Shown here one piece after another: positions 44,768-54,088 of a DNA stretch of 64,000 nt. The notes beneath the pieces were generated by a model. That model was not told where the DNA came from. It ran no database searches and saw nothing but the letters and a program-made list of their open reading frames with translations. The translations under genes and the position numbers were made by a program. Source of the stretch: Pseudarthrobacter sp. NS4. Lineage in GTDB: Bacteria; Actinomycetota; Actinomycetes; Actinomycetales; Micrococcaceae. Position 1 is the first letter of the stretch, and each line of letters opens with the position of its first letter. The stretch is from the NCBI RefSeq assembly GCF_024758005.1, contig NZ_CP103288.1:1364001-1428000 (forward strand), written 5' to 3'.

Positions 44768-46268
44768 GTGACTGTCACTGCACAGCCAGCCGTTACCGCG
44801 GACCGCGAAAGCCGGCTTCTTGCCTCTGTTCCGACCGGACTGCTGATCAACGGTGAGTGGCGCGACGCCGCTTCGGGCCAGACGTTCGACGTCGAGGATC
44901 CGGCCACCGGGAAGGTCCTGCTCAGCATCGCCGATGCCGGCGCTGAGGACGGTGCCGCGGCCCTGGACGCAGCCGCCGCTGCCCAGGAGTCCTGGGCAAA
45001 GGTCCCGCCGCGTGAACGTGGCGAGATCCTGCGCCGTGCCTTTGAACTGGTGACCGAACGCGCCGAAGACTTCGCGCTCCTGATGACCATGGAGATGGGC
45101 AAGCCGCTGGCCGAAGCCCGTGGCGAAGTCACCTATGGTGCCGAGTTCCTCCGCTGGTTCTCCGAGGAAGCCGTCCGCGCCTTTGGCCGCTACTCCGTAT
45201 CCCCGGACGGCAAGTCCCGACTGCTGGTCACCAAGAAGCCGGTAGGCCCCTGCCTGCTGATCACGCCGTGGAACTTCCCGCTGGCCATGGCCACCCGCAA
45301 GATCGCACCCGCGGTGGCCGCCGGCTGCACCATGGTCCTGAAGTCCGCGAACCTCACCCCGCTGACCTCCCAATTGTTCGCCGCCGTGATGCAGGAGGCC
45401 GGGCTGCCCGCGGGCGTCCTGAACCTCATCCCCACCTCCACGGCCGGTGCCACCACCGGACCGCTGATCAAGGACCAGCGCCTCCGGAAGCTCTCCTTCA
45501 CCGGCTCCACCGAAGTGGGCCGCCGGCTGCTGGCCGACGCGTCGGAAACCGTACTGCGGACCTCCATGGAACTCGGCGGGAACGCCCCGTTCGTTGTCTT
45601 CGAGGACGCGGACCTGGACGCCGCCGTCGCAGGGGCAATGCTCGCTAAGCTGCGGAACATGGGTGAGGCCTGCACCGCTGCCAACCGCTTCATCGTCCAC
45701 GAATCAGTTGCTGCCGAGTTCGCTGAGAAGTTCGCCGCGAAGATGAAGGAGATGACCACCGCCCGGGGCACCGAACCGGAGTCCAAGGTAGGCCCGCTCA
45801 TCGATGCCAAGAGCCGGGACAAGGTCCATGAGCTGGTCTCCGACGCCGTTTGCCTCCGGCGCCAGGACGGTCCTGGGCGGCGGGCCGGTGGAGGGCCCGG
45901 GCTACTTCTACCAGCCCACCATCCTTTCCGGCGTCACCGAAGGAACCCGGATCCTCTCCGAGGAGATTTTCGGCCCCGTCGCCCCGATCATCACCTTCAG
46001 CAGCGAAGACGATGCCGTGCGGCTGGCCAACAACACCGAATACGGGCTGGTGGCCTACGTCTTCACCAAGGACCTCAACCGCGGCATCCGGATGGGCGAA
46101 CGCCTGGAAACCGGCATGCTGGGCCTGAATGCCGGCGTCATCTCCAACGCCGCCGCACCTTTCGGCGGCGTCAAGCAGTCAGGCCTGGGACGCGAAGGCG
46201 GCCTCGAAGGCATCGAGGAATACCTCTACACCCAGTACATCGGCATCGCCGACCCCTACGCCGGATAG
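44768..46268 (+). pseudogene. gabD: Succinate-semialdehyde/aldehyde dehydrogenase with a one-base frameshift
   Basis: NAD(P)-dependent aldehyde dehydrogenase, GabD-like, oxidising succinate semialdehyde to succinate. GTG 44768 follows GAGGGAG. The first frame has GPCLLITPWNFPLAMATRKIAPAVAAGC, FTGSTEVGR, the catalytic glutamate in MELGGNAP and the catalytic cysteine in NMGEACTAANR. It is intact to VHELVSDAV, then an extra T in the run at 45849-45851 (GTTTGCC where GTTGCC is expected) shifts the frame. The next frame continues correctly with ASGARTVLGGG to IFGPVAPIITF and PFGGVKQSGLGREGGLEG, stopping at 46268. Without the T the product would be 499 residues, normal length. Recent mutation or a sequencing error are both possible. 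Confidence 0.88.
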
Positions 46269-46269
46269 C

Positions 46270-46293
46270 CTGCCGGGTTTGCGGGCCCGGCAG
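46270..46293. terminator. Terminator between gabD and the transglutaminase gene
   Basis: CTGCCGGG (46270-46277) pairs with CCCGGCAG (46286-46293) around an 8-nt loop, between convergent genes. Confidence 0.6.
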
Positions 46294-46360
46294 TCCCCGG
46301 CCGGCAACTCCTGCAGACACCGGCTGACTTCGCCGGGCCGGCTCCAGCCGTCGTCCGCCC

Positions 46361-48841
46361 CTACCGTGAAAAAACGGACCAGGAGCGGGCGGCGGCTCTT
46401 GCCGTTGCAGCCATGGCCCGGCCGGCAGCCCTGAACGGCGCAGCAAGGATCCGCCCCAGGCGTCCCATGACCGACGGCGGAAGCCAGGCTGCCCGGAGCC
46501 GCTGGGGGAGTGTGGCATTGGCCCGCAACGAGAATTCCAGGGCAGCGAGCTGCGCTGCAGCGTCGGCGCCCTTTGCGTCGGTCCCCGTTTGGCGGCCGTC
46601 AGCAGCTTCCGTCCCGGCATCTGCGGGAACAGGGGGACCGTACCTGTGCCGTTCGAAACCTGCAGTAAGTGCGGCCGCGGCCCGGTGCGCCGCTCCGTCC
46701 ATCCCGCCGGGCTCCCCCAAATGGCCGCGGAGCCTGGCCGAATAGGCCCGCGGGGTCTCACTGGAGTCCGGGGATACGCCGTAGTCGGTGCCAAGGTCCA
46801 GCATTTCGCTCCATGCCAGGGGAACAGCGTCTCCCTGGTCCCTTGGCCGGAGGCGCCGGACCCGGACGGCGGCGCGGACCAGGTGCGGCGAAGCGGCCAG
46901 CAGGGCAACGCCCAGGACGCCACCGGCGCCGAGCAGCCACGGCAGCACCTGAACGCCGGCGTCACCGCTGCCGCCTGTGCCGGGAACGGGAAGCGGCGTG
47001 ACACTGGGCGCAGGGGTGGGAGCCGGAGAAGCCCCCGGAACCAGGCCGTCATTATTTTCGGCTGCACCCGGGGAAAGCGGCGCAGATGATTCGGAGGCGT
47101 AGTCAGGGACCACGCCCCGTGAGGGAGTGGGCTCGAACGGTACCCAGCCCAGGCCCTGGAAGTACAGTTCCGGCCATGCGTGGGCATCACGGGCGTCCAC
47201 CTCGTACTCGGGCAGCGGCCCCTGGCCAGGCACCATGACTGTTTCCCCCGTCAGCCTTCCCGGAGCGTAGCCGACGGCGATGCGGCTGGGGATCCCTTCC
47301 AGCCGTGCCATAACTGCCATTGCCGATGCGTAGTGGATGCAATAGCCGCTCTTCTGCTCCAAAAAGTCGGCCAGGACGGAGAGGCCGTTTCCGTCGTAAC
47401 CGCCCTGCACAGGTGACTGCAACGAGTAGGTGAACTCCGCCGAACGGAGGTACCGCTGGATGGCCATGGCCTTTTCATACGAAGTGGTGCCGGAACCGGC
47501 CACCGCGCCGGCGGTGGTCCTGACGATCTCCGGAACGTTGCCCGGAATCCTGGTGAAATCCCCGGGGATGTCCCGCACTGCGGCGGAGGACCGGGCCAGC
47601 AGCCCGGCCGAGAGCTTCGGCACCGAGGACGTGACAATGTACTCCTGCCGCCGGGACGTGGTGTCGGCCCCCTTGATGCTTAAGGTGGCCGGATCCCACG
47701 TCCACCGCCCGTCCAGCCCCCGCACCGATTCGGGGGCGTACGGCGCTGGAAGGTAGGGGCTGTTGAACATCCCGGCGTCGATCGCGGTGACCTGCTGCTG
47801 CTGTTCCTCCGCCAGGACGGCATAGCCAGGATCGATTTGCCCACCCAGGGGGAGCCGCGACGCATTTCGGTCATCCGGGCCCCAGGATTCGCCGTCGAAA
47901 TGGTCCACGGTGACAGACCTTAGGTACAGCGGGACGTGGGCATTGGTGGCATAGGTAATCCTCCCGCTTCCGTCCGGCGTCCGCAGGCTGTTCCCAAGCG
48001 TGATCATCGGGTTCAGGCCTGTAGCGGTACCCCATGGGTTAAGCCGGGAGCCCTGCGGGAACGTGCCCCGGTCAAAGCCGGGGATGGCCAGCGGCACCAG
48101 CAAGGTGGCCACCAGCGCAGCCGACCCTGTCAAGGCCGCCCGCCGGACCTGCCCGGGGGTGCGCGCGGAATCTGCCTGCGTCCGGGCATCCGGGGCGAAC
48201 CACTGGCTGTACGCAAGGATCATGAGATATCCGGCAACGGCGCCGGTGAATCCCCAGAAGCCCACGCTTTGCGGCTTGATCATGGCCGGCACCACCAGGA
48301 TGGCCAGCAGCCCCACACCGGTGGCGGCGGGCATGCCGAGGGGTACCGCCAGGGCATCCACCAGGATGACCGCCAAACCAAGGACCGCGCAGATCACCAT
48401 GACGATCCCCACGTTGGGCGCCACCGGTGCGGTTTCTGAAAGAACGGTTTCACTGGCGCGGCGGATCAGCCGCTCCAGTTCGGTAAAGGTGCCGCCGGTG
48501 GGGATGATCCCCAGAAGGCTGGTTCCGCGGAAGAATGTCAGGGTCAGGACGGCGCCCAGTGACAGGAAACCACCGGCGGTCACCAGCAGGGGTTGGGCCC
48601 GCAGGGCACGCATTCCGGCCAGCGTGAAACTCACAACCAGCACCGTGGTGAGCACAGGCCAGTACCAGCCCCAGCCCCGTAACACACCGTTCAGTGCGAG
48701 GGCGGCACCGCAAACAGCCACGGCAATGGCCGCAGCCATGGCCCACGGAAATGCACCCACCCTTGCCCTGCCTGCAGGCGTCCCTGCCGGTGCACCAAAC
48801 TGTTGCCCGGTCCCCGGAGTCCGGGCCGGAGCCATCGTCAC
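46361..48841 (-). CDS. Transglutaminase-like membrane protein (TgpA type)
   Basis: About 826 residues. Several N-terminal helices (to about 230) resemble DUF3488/TgpA, followed by a large extracellular region with the transglutaminase core: cysteine in SGYCIHYASAMAVMARLEGIPSRIAVGYAPG, histidine in DARDAHAWPELYFQGLGWVPFEPTPSRG and a downstream aspartate position; then a last helix and a DUF4129-like cytoplasmic tail. The substrate is unknown. The start is a GTG overlapping the DUF58 stop as GTGA (or ATG 48835), so it is translationally coupled. Third gene of the leftward MoxR-DUF58-transglutaminase operon. Confidence 0.9.
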   Translation of the reverse strand: MTMAPARTPGTGQQFGAPAGTPAGRARVGAFPWAMAAAIAVAVCGAALALNGVLRGWGWYWPVLTTVLVVSFTLAGMRALRAQPLLVTAGGFLSLGAVLTLTFFRGTSLLGIIPTGGTFTELERLIRRASETVLSETAPVAPNVGIVMVICAVLGLAVILVDALAVPLGMPAATGVGLLAILVVPAMIKPQSVGFWGFTGAVAGYLMILAYSQWFAPDARTQADSARTPGQVRRAALTGSAALVATLLVPLAIPGFDRGTFPQGSRLNPWGTATGLNPMITLGNSLRTPDGSGRITYATNAHVPLYLRSVTVDHFDGESWGPDDRNASRLPLGGQIDPGYAVLAEEQQQQVTAIDAGMFNSPYLPAPYAPESVRGLDGRWTWDPATLSIKGADTTSRRQEYIVTSSVPKLSAGLLARSSAAVRDIPGDFTRIPGNVPEIVRTTAGAVAGSGTTSYEKAMAIQRYLRSAEFTYSLQSPVQGGYDGNGLSVLADFLEQKSGYCIHYASAMAVMARLEGIPSRIAVGYAPGRLTGETVMVPGQGPLPEYEVDARDAHAWPELYFQGLGWVPFEPTPSRGVVPDYASESSAPLSPGAAENNDGLVPGASPAPTPAPSVTPLPVPGTGGSGDAGVQVLPWLLGAGGVLGVALLAASPHLVRAAVRVRRLRPRDQGDAVPLAWSEMLDLGTDYGVSPDSSETPRAYSARLRGHLGEPGGMDGAAHRAAAALTAGFERHRYGPPVPADAGTEAADGRQTGTDAKGADAAAQLAALEFSLRANATLPQRLRAAWLPPSVMGRLGRILAAPFRAAGRAMAATARAAARSWSVFSR

Positions 48842-50298
48842 CGCGCCACCCCCGCTCCACGCCGCACTTCGGCTGCCGGGGCCGGCAATGCCACGTCCTG
48901 GTCGAACTGGCCCCAGGCGGCAGCCACCGGGACCGACGGCGGAACAGCCACTGCCCGCCACCCACCCTGCCGGAGGGCCTCAAGGACAGTTGAGAACTCC
49001 GCAGGCTTCTCTGCGACGATGATGGCAAAGGCATTGGTCCCGTATCCGGCGGCGGGGGCCAGGGCCAGCGCTTCCTCAGGCGAAATCCTTCCGAGCACGG
49101 CAATCAGTGGGCCGCGCATGCGGTGTGCGGACAACTTGTCCATCAGTTGGTCGTCAAAGGACGGGGGGCCGGAGTCCTGGCCACTGCCGTGCCGGGAACC
49201 GAAAACCTCCAGGGCCGGGACGTCGCGCGCCACGATCTCCCTGAGCCTGCTGTCGCGCCGTTGGTGGGGGCCGCTGAGCTGGATGGCGGCGAGGCTCTCG
49301 GCAATGGACTGGAGCCCGAAAGCGCCGCTGTATTCCTCCGTCTCCGGTTGCGGGGCCGACGGCGAGTGCAGGAACGCCGGCTCCCCCCGGGTGTCCAGAA
49401 GCCGCAGGCCATAGTTGCGGTCAGCGAGGTGGGCGCTGATGGACATGGCGGCCACGACGGACCATTCGAAGGTTTCGCTGGTGACCATGGCATGCCCGTC
49501 CTGCGCGGCCAGTCCCGCCGAGGCAGCAGCCGACCCGCCGGAGAAGGCCGCGAACCTATGGTCCACGATGATCGTTGCCTCGGGCGTGGTGACGGATTCC
49601 TCCTGGCGCACCATGAGGGAACCATGGCGGGCTGTGGCGGCCCAATGGACGCGGCGCATGGGATCCCCGTGGCGGTACTCACGGGTCATGACGTCGTCGT
49701 CGCTGGGGTTCGCCCGGATCCTGGTGGCAGTGACACCATCGTTTCCCCGTGCTCCGGCAAGCCCTGTCAGGGGAAGAACGACGGCGGCGGGCGTCACGGT
49801 GAGTGTGTCGCCGTCGTCAATGGCCTGGCGGTGCAGCGAAAGCCCGAACGGATCCGTGAACTCGGCCGTGACAGGCCCGATCCGGAACTGGCCCCGCTGG
49901 GCCGAGCGCAGGTGGTATTCGTACCGGCTGGTCCCGCCGGCAGCGGAGCGGGACGGGAAACGGAAGACGGGAGACTCGCCAAAGCGGGGCGGCAACCGTT
50001 CCTCCATGGTGGCCCGGCCGCTGGCGGTTCCCGTCCGCGCCACCATCAGCCGCACAGTAGTGGGGGAGGAGGTTTCCACGGGGGAAGGATTGAACTCGCG
50101 GTAGACGCGGAAGCGGGGTTTCACGAGGCGGATGCCGGCCAGGGACACCAGGGGGAGGACCAGCAGCAGGACACTGAGCGTCAGGAGGTCCCGCCGCCCC
50201 ATGACGGATGCGGCGGCCAGCGCAGCAACTCCAGCCCCCAGCATGCCCCAGCCGCGAACGGTGAAGAGGTGTCGAGGCAGTCTGTCCAGCAGCGCCAT
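48838..50298 (-). CDS. DUF58 domain protein
   Basis: 486 residues. Two N-terminal hydrophobic helices (WGMLGAGVAALAAASVMG; LLTLSVLLLVLPLVSLAGI), a beta-rich region (RFRVYREFNPSPVETSSPTTVRLMV...), then the DUF58 signature REYRHGDPMRRVHWAATARHGSLMVRQEE leading into a vWA-like fold (ATIIVDHRFAA). DUF58 proteins work with MoxR ATPases, probably in assembling or activating envelope complexes. It starts 8 nt after the MoxR stop and ends overlapping the transglutaminase start. Confidence 0.92.
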   Translation of the reverse strand: MALLDRLPRHLFTVRGWGMLGAGVAALAAASVMGRRDLLTLSVLLLVLPLVSLAGIRLVKPRFRVYREFNPSPVETSSPTTVRLMVARTGTASGRATMEERLPPRFGESPVFRFPSRSAAGGTSRYEYHLRSAQRGQFRIGPVTAEFTDPFGLSLHRQAIDDGDTLTVTPAAVVLPLTGLAGARGNDGVTATRIRANPSDDDVMTREYRHGDPMRRVHWAATARHGSLMVRQEESVTTPEATIIVDHRFAAFSGGSAAASAGLAAQDGHAMVTSETFEWSVVAAMSISAHLADRNYGLRLLDTRGEPAFLHSPSAPQPETEEYSGAFGLQSIAESLAAIQLSGPHQRRDSRLREIVARDVPALEVFGSRHGSGQDSGPPSFDDQLMDKLSAHRMRGPLIAVLGRISPEEALALAPAAGYGTNAFAIIVAEKPAEFSTVLEALRQGGWRAVAVPPSVPVAAAWGQFDQDVALPAPAAEVRRGAGVAR

Positions 50299-50306
50299 GG
50301 GATCGC

Positions 50307-51431
50307 CTAGCGGTTCCTGCCCAGACCGGCCACCGGGGCAGTGCTCCTGCCGGCGGTTGCGGGCACCCGGATGGCGTCGGCGGCGTTCTGCGGAACGGGC
50401 AGCCGCGACATAATGCCCCGAAGGACACTGTGCGGCGTCTCGCCCGCGCCGGCGGCCTTTCGGTCCAGGATGATCCGGTGCGCCAGGACGGCCTCGGCGA
50501 TATGGCCCACGTCGTCGGGCAAGACGAAGTCGCGGCCGTCAAGGGCGGCGGTGGCCTTCGCGGCCCGGAGCAGTTGCAGCATGGAACGGGGGCTCGCGCC
50601 CAAGCGAAGCAACGGGCTTTCCCTGGTGGCCCTGCCCACGGACACGGTGTACTCCTTGACTGACTGCGACACGTAGACCTGCTGGACAGTAACGATCATG
50701 GCCGCTACGTCAGCCGTGGCGGCCACTGCCGAGACCCTTGTCAACGGCGAGGCGGACTGATGGGTTTCGAGCATCTCGATCTCGGCGTCCTTGTCCGGAT
50801 AGCCCATGGAAATGCGCGCCATGAAACGGTCCCGCTGCGCCTCCGGCAACGGATAGGTCCCTTCCATCTCAATTGGGTTCTGGGTGGCGACAACCATGAA
50901 CGGCTCATCCAGCTTGTAGGTATTGCCGTCCACCGTGACCTGGTGCTCCTCCATGCATTCCAGGAGCGCAGACTGGGTCTTGGCGGAGGCGCGGTTAATT
51001 TCGTCGCCGATGACGATGTTGGCAAAGACGGCGCCGGGCCGGAATTCGAACAACCTGGACGCCTGGTTGTAGATGGATACGCCAGTTACATCGGAGGGCA
51101 GGAGGTCAGGGGTGAACTGGATGCGGTTGACGGTGCAGTCAATGGTCCTTGCCAGAGTCTTGGCCAAGAGCGTCTTCCCGACTCCCGGCACGTCCTCGAG
51201 CAGCAGATGGCCCTGGGCCAGCAGGACAGTCAAAGCCAGTTTGGCAGCATCCGATTTCCCGTCGATCACCGTGTTAACCGTTGTCAGGATGCGCTGGCTT
51301 GCAGCATGGAAAGACTCACCGTCCATCGCCGACGGGCGGTGTCCATTCAGGTGGCTCACGGGATCGGGAAGGCCCGCCAGGCTACCGGTAGCAGCGCTCA
51401 TATCATTGGCAGTAAGTCCGTGGGATTCCAT
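50307..51431 (-). CDS. MoxR family AAA+ ATPase
   Basis: AAA+ chaperone-like ATPase, about 374 residues from ATG 51431, which has AAAGG upstream. Walker A is LLEDVPGVGKTLLAKTLA, Walker B region GAVFANIVIGDEINRASAKTQSALLECMEEHQVTVDG, sensor 1 VVATQNPIEMEGTYPLPEAQRDRFM, and the C-terminal sensor 2 area GASPRSMLQLLRAAKATAALDGRDFVLPDDV. It heads the MoxR-DUF58-transglutaminase operon, a widely conserved module. The frame continues upstream to 51560 without conserved sequence. Confidence 0.94.
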   Translation of the reverse strand: MESHGLTANDMSAATGSLAGLPDPVSHLNGHRPSAMDGESFHAASQRILTTVNTVIDGKSDAAKLALTVLLAQGHLLLEDVPGVGKTLLAKTLARTIDCTVNRIQFTPDLLPSDVTGVSIYNQASRLFEFRPGAVFANIVIGDEINRASAKTQSALLECMEEHQVTVDGNTYKLDEPFMVVATQNPIEMEGTYPLPEAQRDRFMARISMGYPDKDAEIEMLETHQSASPLTRVSAVAATADVAAMIVTVQQVYVSQSVKEYTVSVGRATRESPLLRLGASPRSMLQLLRAAKATAALDGRDFVLPDDVGHIAEAVLAHRIILDRKAAGAGETPHSVLRGIMSRLPVPQNAADAIRVPATAGRSTAPVAGLGRNR

Positions 51432-51594
51432 CGGCAACCTTTCAGCCCGGGTTTCACCTGGACGGGACAGCAAGCCTGCCTTCGCCCGTCGGTGGGCGTT
51501 CGCATGTGTTCGTACCAGAGTACTAACACAACTGCCGCAGCTGACAGAGAGTTCCGACAAATATGGGGGTACCAGCCACGGTTAGGCTGGACGG

Positions 51595-52500
51595 ATGTGC
51601 AATCCGCTGATTCCCGACGCTTACCGCAGCCCCCTTGCCGATGATTCCACGGACGAAGGTAACGGCCGGAAGCGGGAGTTCCCGCCCGCCCCGGAACCCC
51701 TGCCGGTACCCGTCATGGACAACCACACCCACCTCGACTTTCCCAACGGGAAGGCGCCCGTAGGAATCCAGGCCGCCCTCGATGCGGCGGCTGCGGTGGG
51801 CGTCCAGGGAGCCGTCCAAGTGGGGTGTGACCTCGAGTCCTCCCGTTTTACAGTCCAGGCGGTGGACCAGGACCATCGGCTCCTTGGGGCCGTGGCGCTG
51901 CACCCCAATGATGCCCCCCACTATGCCGCCCGGGGAGAGCTGGAAGAGGCGCTCGCCGAAATCGAACGGCTGGCAGCCCACCCCCGGATCCGCGCCATTG
52001 GTGAAACCGGGCTTGACTTCTTCCGTACTGAAGGAGAAGGCCTGGCCCACCAAAAGCACTCCTTCCGGCGCCACATCGACATTGCAAAGCGCCTGGACCT
52101 CACACTGCAGATCCACGACCGCGATGCGCACAGTGAGGTGGTGCAGGTCCTGCGGGAGGAGGGCGCGCCGGAGCGGGTGGTGTTCCACTGCTTCTCAGGC
52201 GATGAGGAACTGGCCAGGACCTGCAACCAGGAGGGCTGGTGGATGTCTTTTGCCGGGACGCTTACCTTCCGGAACGCCGTGAACCTGCGTGCTGCCCTCG
52301 CTGTCGCGGATCCCGCCCTGGTCCTCGTGGAAACCGACGCTCCGTTCCTTACCCCCCACCCGCACCGGGGCCGCCCGAATGCAAGCTACATGGTTCCCTA
52401 CACTGTGCGTGCAATGGCCGAGTTGACAGAAACCGACCTCGGCTCGCTCTGCGCCGGAATCAGCGATAATACCGTGCGGGCCTACGGATCCTGGGTGTAA
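51595..52500 (+). CDS. tatD: TatD family metal-dependent hydrolase (DNase)
   Basis: Metal-dependent nuclease/phosphoesterase of the amidohydrolase superfamily. The 301-residue protein has the first metal site DNHTHLDF (around residue 42), GLDFFRTEGEG with the conserved glutamate just before, KRLDLTLQIHDRDAH, VVFHCFSGDEELA and LVETDAPFLTPHPHRGRPNAS. An N-terminal extension of about 35 residues precedes the barrel. ATG 51595 has TAGGCT exactly 6 nt upstream (leaderless). tatD-rpfB-rsmA-ispE order is conserved in actinobacteria. Confidence 0.93.
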   Translation: MCNPLIPDAYRSPLADDSTDEGNGRKREFPPAPEPLPVPVMDNHTHLDFPNGKAPVGIQAALDAAAAVGVQGAVQVGCDLESSRFTVQAVDQDHRLLGAVALHPNDAPHYAARGELEEALAEIERLAAHPRIRAIGETGLDFFRTEGEGLAHQKHSFRRHIDIAKRLDLTLQIHDRDAHSEVVQVLREEGAPERVVFHCFSGDEELARTCNQEGWWMSFAGTLTFRNAVNLRAALAVADPALVLVETDAPFLTPHPHRGRPNASYMVPYTVRAMAELTETDLGSLCAGISDNTVRAYGSWV

Positions 52501-52779
52501 CGAAGCGGCTTTCCCGTAGCGCGTGGCGAATACCTGGTATGCAAATTTGTTGGTCCATTTATAACGCTACGGTTACAGTGGACAACTATTAGCCGGGGTC
52601 GGGGAAGGCCATCGGGTAATTTCACTTCTTCTGCAGCACTCGTGCCGGGACCTGGTTCCGGCCTGGCCCCTGCGCGGAGTGTGGCGGCGCAACGGTGCCC
52701 GGACTGCCTGTTCACGGTGGTACCGGGCATTTTATTGCGCGATCCCCGTGCCCGGACAGACCTAAAGTTATGGGCAATC
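52501..52779 (+). promoter_or_regulatory. Long leader and promoter region upstream of rpfB
   Basis: No gene is supported. A promoter TTGGTC (about 52550), 18 nt, TACAGT (about 52574) would give a leader of roughly 200 nt, unusual here. It is GC-rich with CCGGGGTCGGGGAAGGCC near 52592. Actinobacterial rpf genes are often preceded by a c-di-AMP (ydaO) riboswitch, but I could not match its conserved core, so none is called. A TAAAGT box at 52763-52768 is a second possible -10. Confidence 0.35.
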
Positions 52780-53961
52780 GTGGTCAAGTTCTTCACAACG
52801 GACGGCAAGTTCAGCTTTATCAAGGTTGGCGCCCAGCTCCTGGTGCTTTGCGCGCTGGTTGTGGGGCTCGTGGCCTTCGTCGGTAATAACAAAACCGTCA
52901 CGCTCAATGTCGATGGCAAAGTCACATCACTGCAGACTTTCGGTGGCACCGTAGGCCAGGTTGTGAAGAGCGCCAACCTGGAGCTCAAGCCCACCGACCG
53001 GGTCTCCCCGTCCATTGACGCTTCGGTCCAGAACGGCACCGTCATCAACGTCAACCAGGCCAAAGAGGTCAAGGTGAGCCTTGACGGGGCGGAAAAAACA
53101 GTCAACACCACCTCCCAGGACGTAGCCGGCCTGGTGACTGAGCTCGGCGTGGCCAGCGCATCCTCGATATCCGTTCCCAAGGATGCGCAGCTGGCCGTGA
53201 CCGGCTCATTTGTTTCCATATCCACCCCCAAGACCGTCAGCATCGTTGCCGACGGCAAGGTGGACACCGCCACCACCACGGCAGCCACCGTGGGCAAGGT
53301 GCTGGAAGACAGCGGTCTCACCCTCGGCGCCAACGACCGCACTTCCCAGCCTGCCAACGCACACGTGGTGAACAACATGGTGATCAAGGTCTCCCGGGTG
53401 GACAACGCCCAGACCGCAGTGACCACCGAGGACATACCCTTCGAGAAGGTGACCACGGAAAGCGCCGAGCTGCTGAAGGGTGAAAAGGAAGTCATCCAGG
53501 CCGGTGCCGCCGGCAAGGTGGAAAAGACCTTCAAACTGGTCCTGGTGGACGGCCGCGAAGCCTCCCGCACACTGGTTTCGGAGACTGTCTCGGTGCAGCC
53601 TGTAACTGAAAAGATCACGGTGGGCACCAAGCCGAAGCCTGTCGCAAAGGCAGCTCCCGCTCCCGCTGCGGCTGCCGCTGCGGGCACCAACACCGGCGCA
53701 GCTGCCCCGGCCATGATGAACGAGGCCATGTGGGACAAGATTGCCCAGTGTGAATCCGGCGGGAACTGGAGCATCAACTCGGGCAACGGTTACTACGGCG
53801 GCCTGCAGTTCGACATCCAGACATGGATCGGGGCCGGCGGCGGAGCCTATGCCCCCAACGCCAGCCTTGCATCAAAGGCCCAGCAGATTGACATCGCCAA
53901 CCGCGTCTATGCACAGCGCGGCCTGCAGCCCTGGGGCTGCGGCTGGGCAGCGAGCCGCTGA
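52780..53961 (+). CDS. rpfB: Resuscitation-promoting factor RpfB
   Basis: Secreted or membrane-anchored muralytic enzyme that cleaves peptidoglycan glycan strands and promotes growth from dormancy. From GTG 52780 it has 393 residues: a signal anchor (VGAQLLVLCALVVGLVAFVG, about 15-34), DUF348 units (NNKTVTLNVDGKVTSLQTFGGTVGQVV; KEVKVSLDGAEKTVNTTSQDVAGLV; KTVSIVADGKVDTATTTAATVGKVL), a G5 domain (VTTEDIPFEKVTTESAELLKGEKEVIQAG), an Ala/Pro linker and the Rpf domain MWDKIAQCESGGNWSINSGNGYYGGLQF with the catalytic glutamate (CESGG) and GLQPWGCG end. The start is uncertain since no clear ribosome-binding site is seen. Confidence 0.93.
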   Translation: MVKFFTTDGKFSFIKVGAQLLVLCALVVGLVAFVGNNKTVTLNVDGKVTSLQTFGGTVGQVVKSANLELKPTDRVSPSIDASVQNGTVINVNQAKEVKVSLDGAEKTVNTTSQDVAGLVTELGVASASSISVPKDAQLAVTGSFVSISTPKTVSIVADGKVDTATTTAATVGKVLEDSGLTLGANDRTSQPANAHVVNNMVIKVSRVDNAQTAVTTEDIPFEKVTTESAELLKGEKEVIQAGAAGKVEKTFKLVLVDGREASRTLVSETVSVQPVTEKITVGTKPKPVAKAAPAPAAAAAAGTNTGAAAPAMMNEAMWDKIAQCESGGNWSINSGNGYYGGLQFDIQTWIGAGGGAYAPNASLASKAQQIDIANRVYAQRGLQPWGCGWAASR

Positions 53962-53982
53962 CCAGGAGCTGCCACCACGCAC

Positions 53983-54021
53983 GCTGCGGCCGGGCCCGGA
54001 TTTTCCGGGCCCGGCCGCAGC
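53983..54021 (+). terminator. Strong terminator after rpfB
   Basis: GCTGCGGCCGGGCCCGGA (53983-54000) pairs perfectly over 18 bp with 54004-54021 around a TTT loop. Confidence 0.85.
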
Positions 54022-54088
54022 CGTTAACAAGGAGGGCGGTGACCGTCGGCCGACCGGGCGGATCCGGCGCGCGGGATAGGATACCTAG

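Noticed and set aside
45840..45860. Programmed frameshifting in gabD
   Set aside because: No slippery heptamer, stimulatory hairpin or known precedent in the family; mutation or sequencing error is simpler.
45852..46327. C-terminal part of the frame running past the gabD frameshift
   Set aside because: Its Arg/His/Pro-rich translation is out of frame; the real C-terminal coding is in the next frame, ending at 46268.
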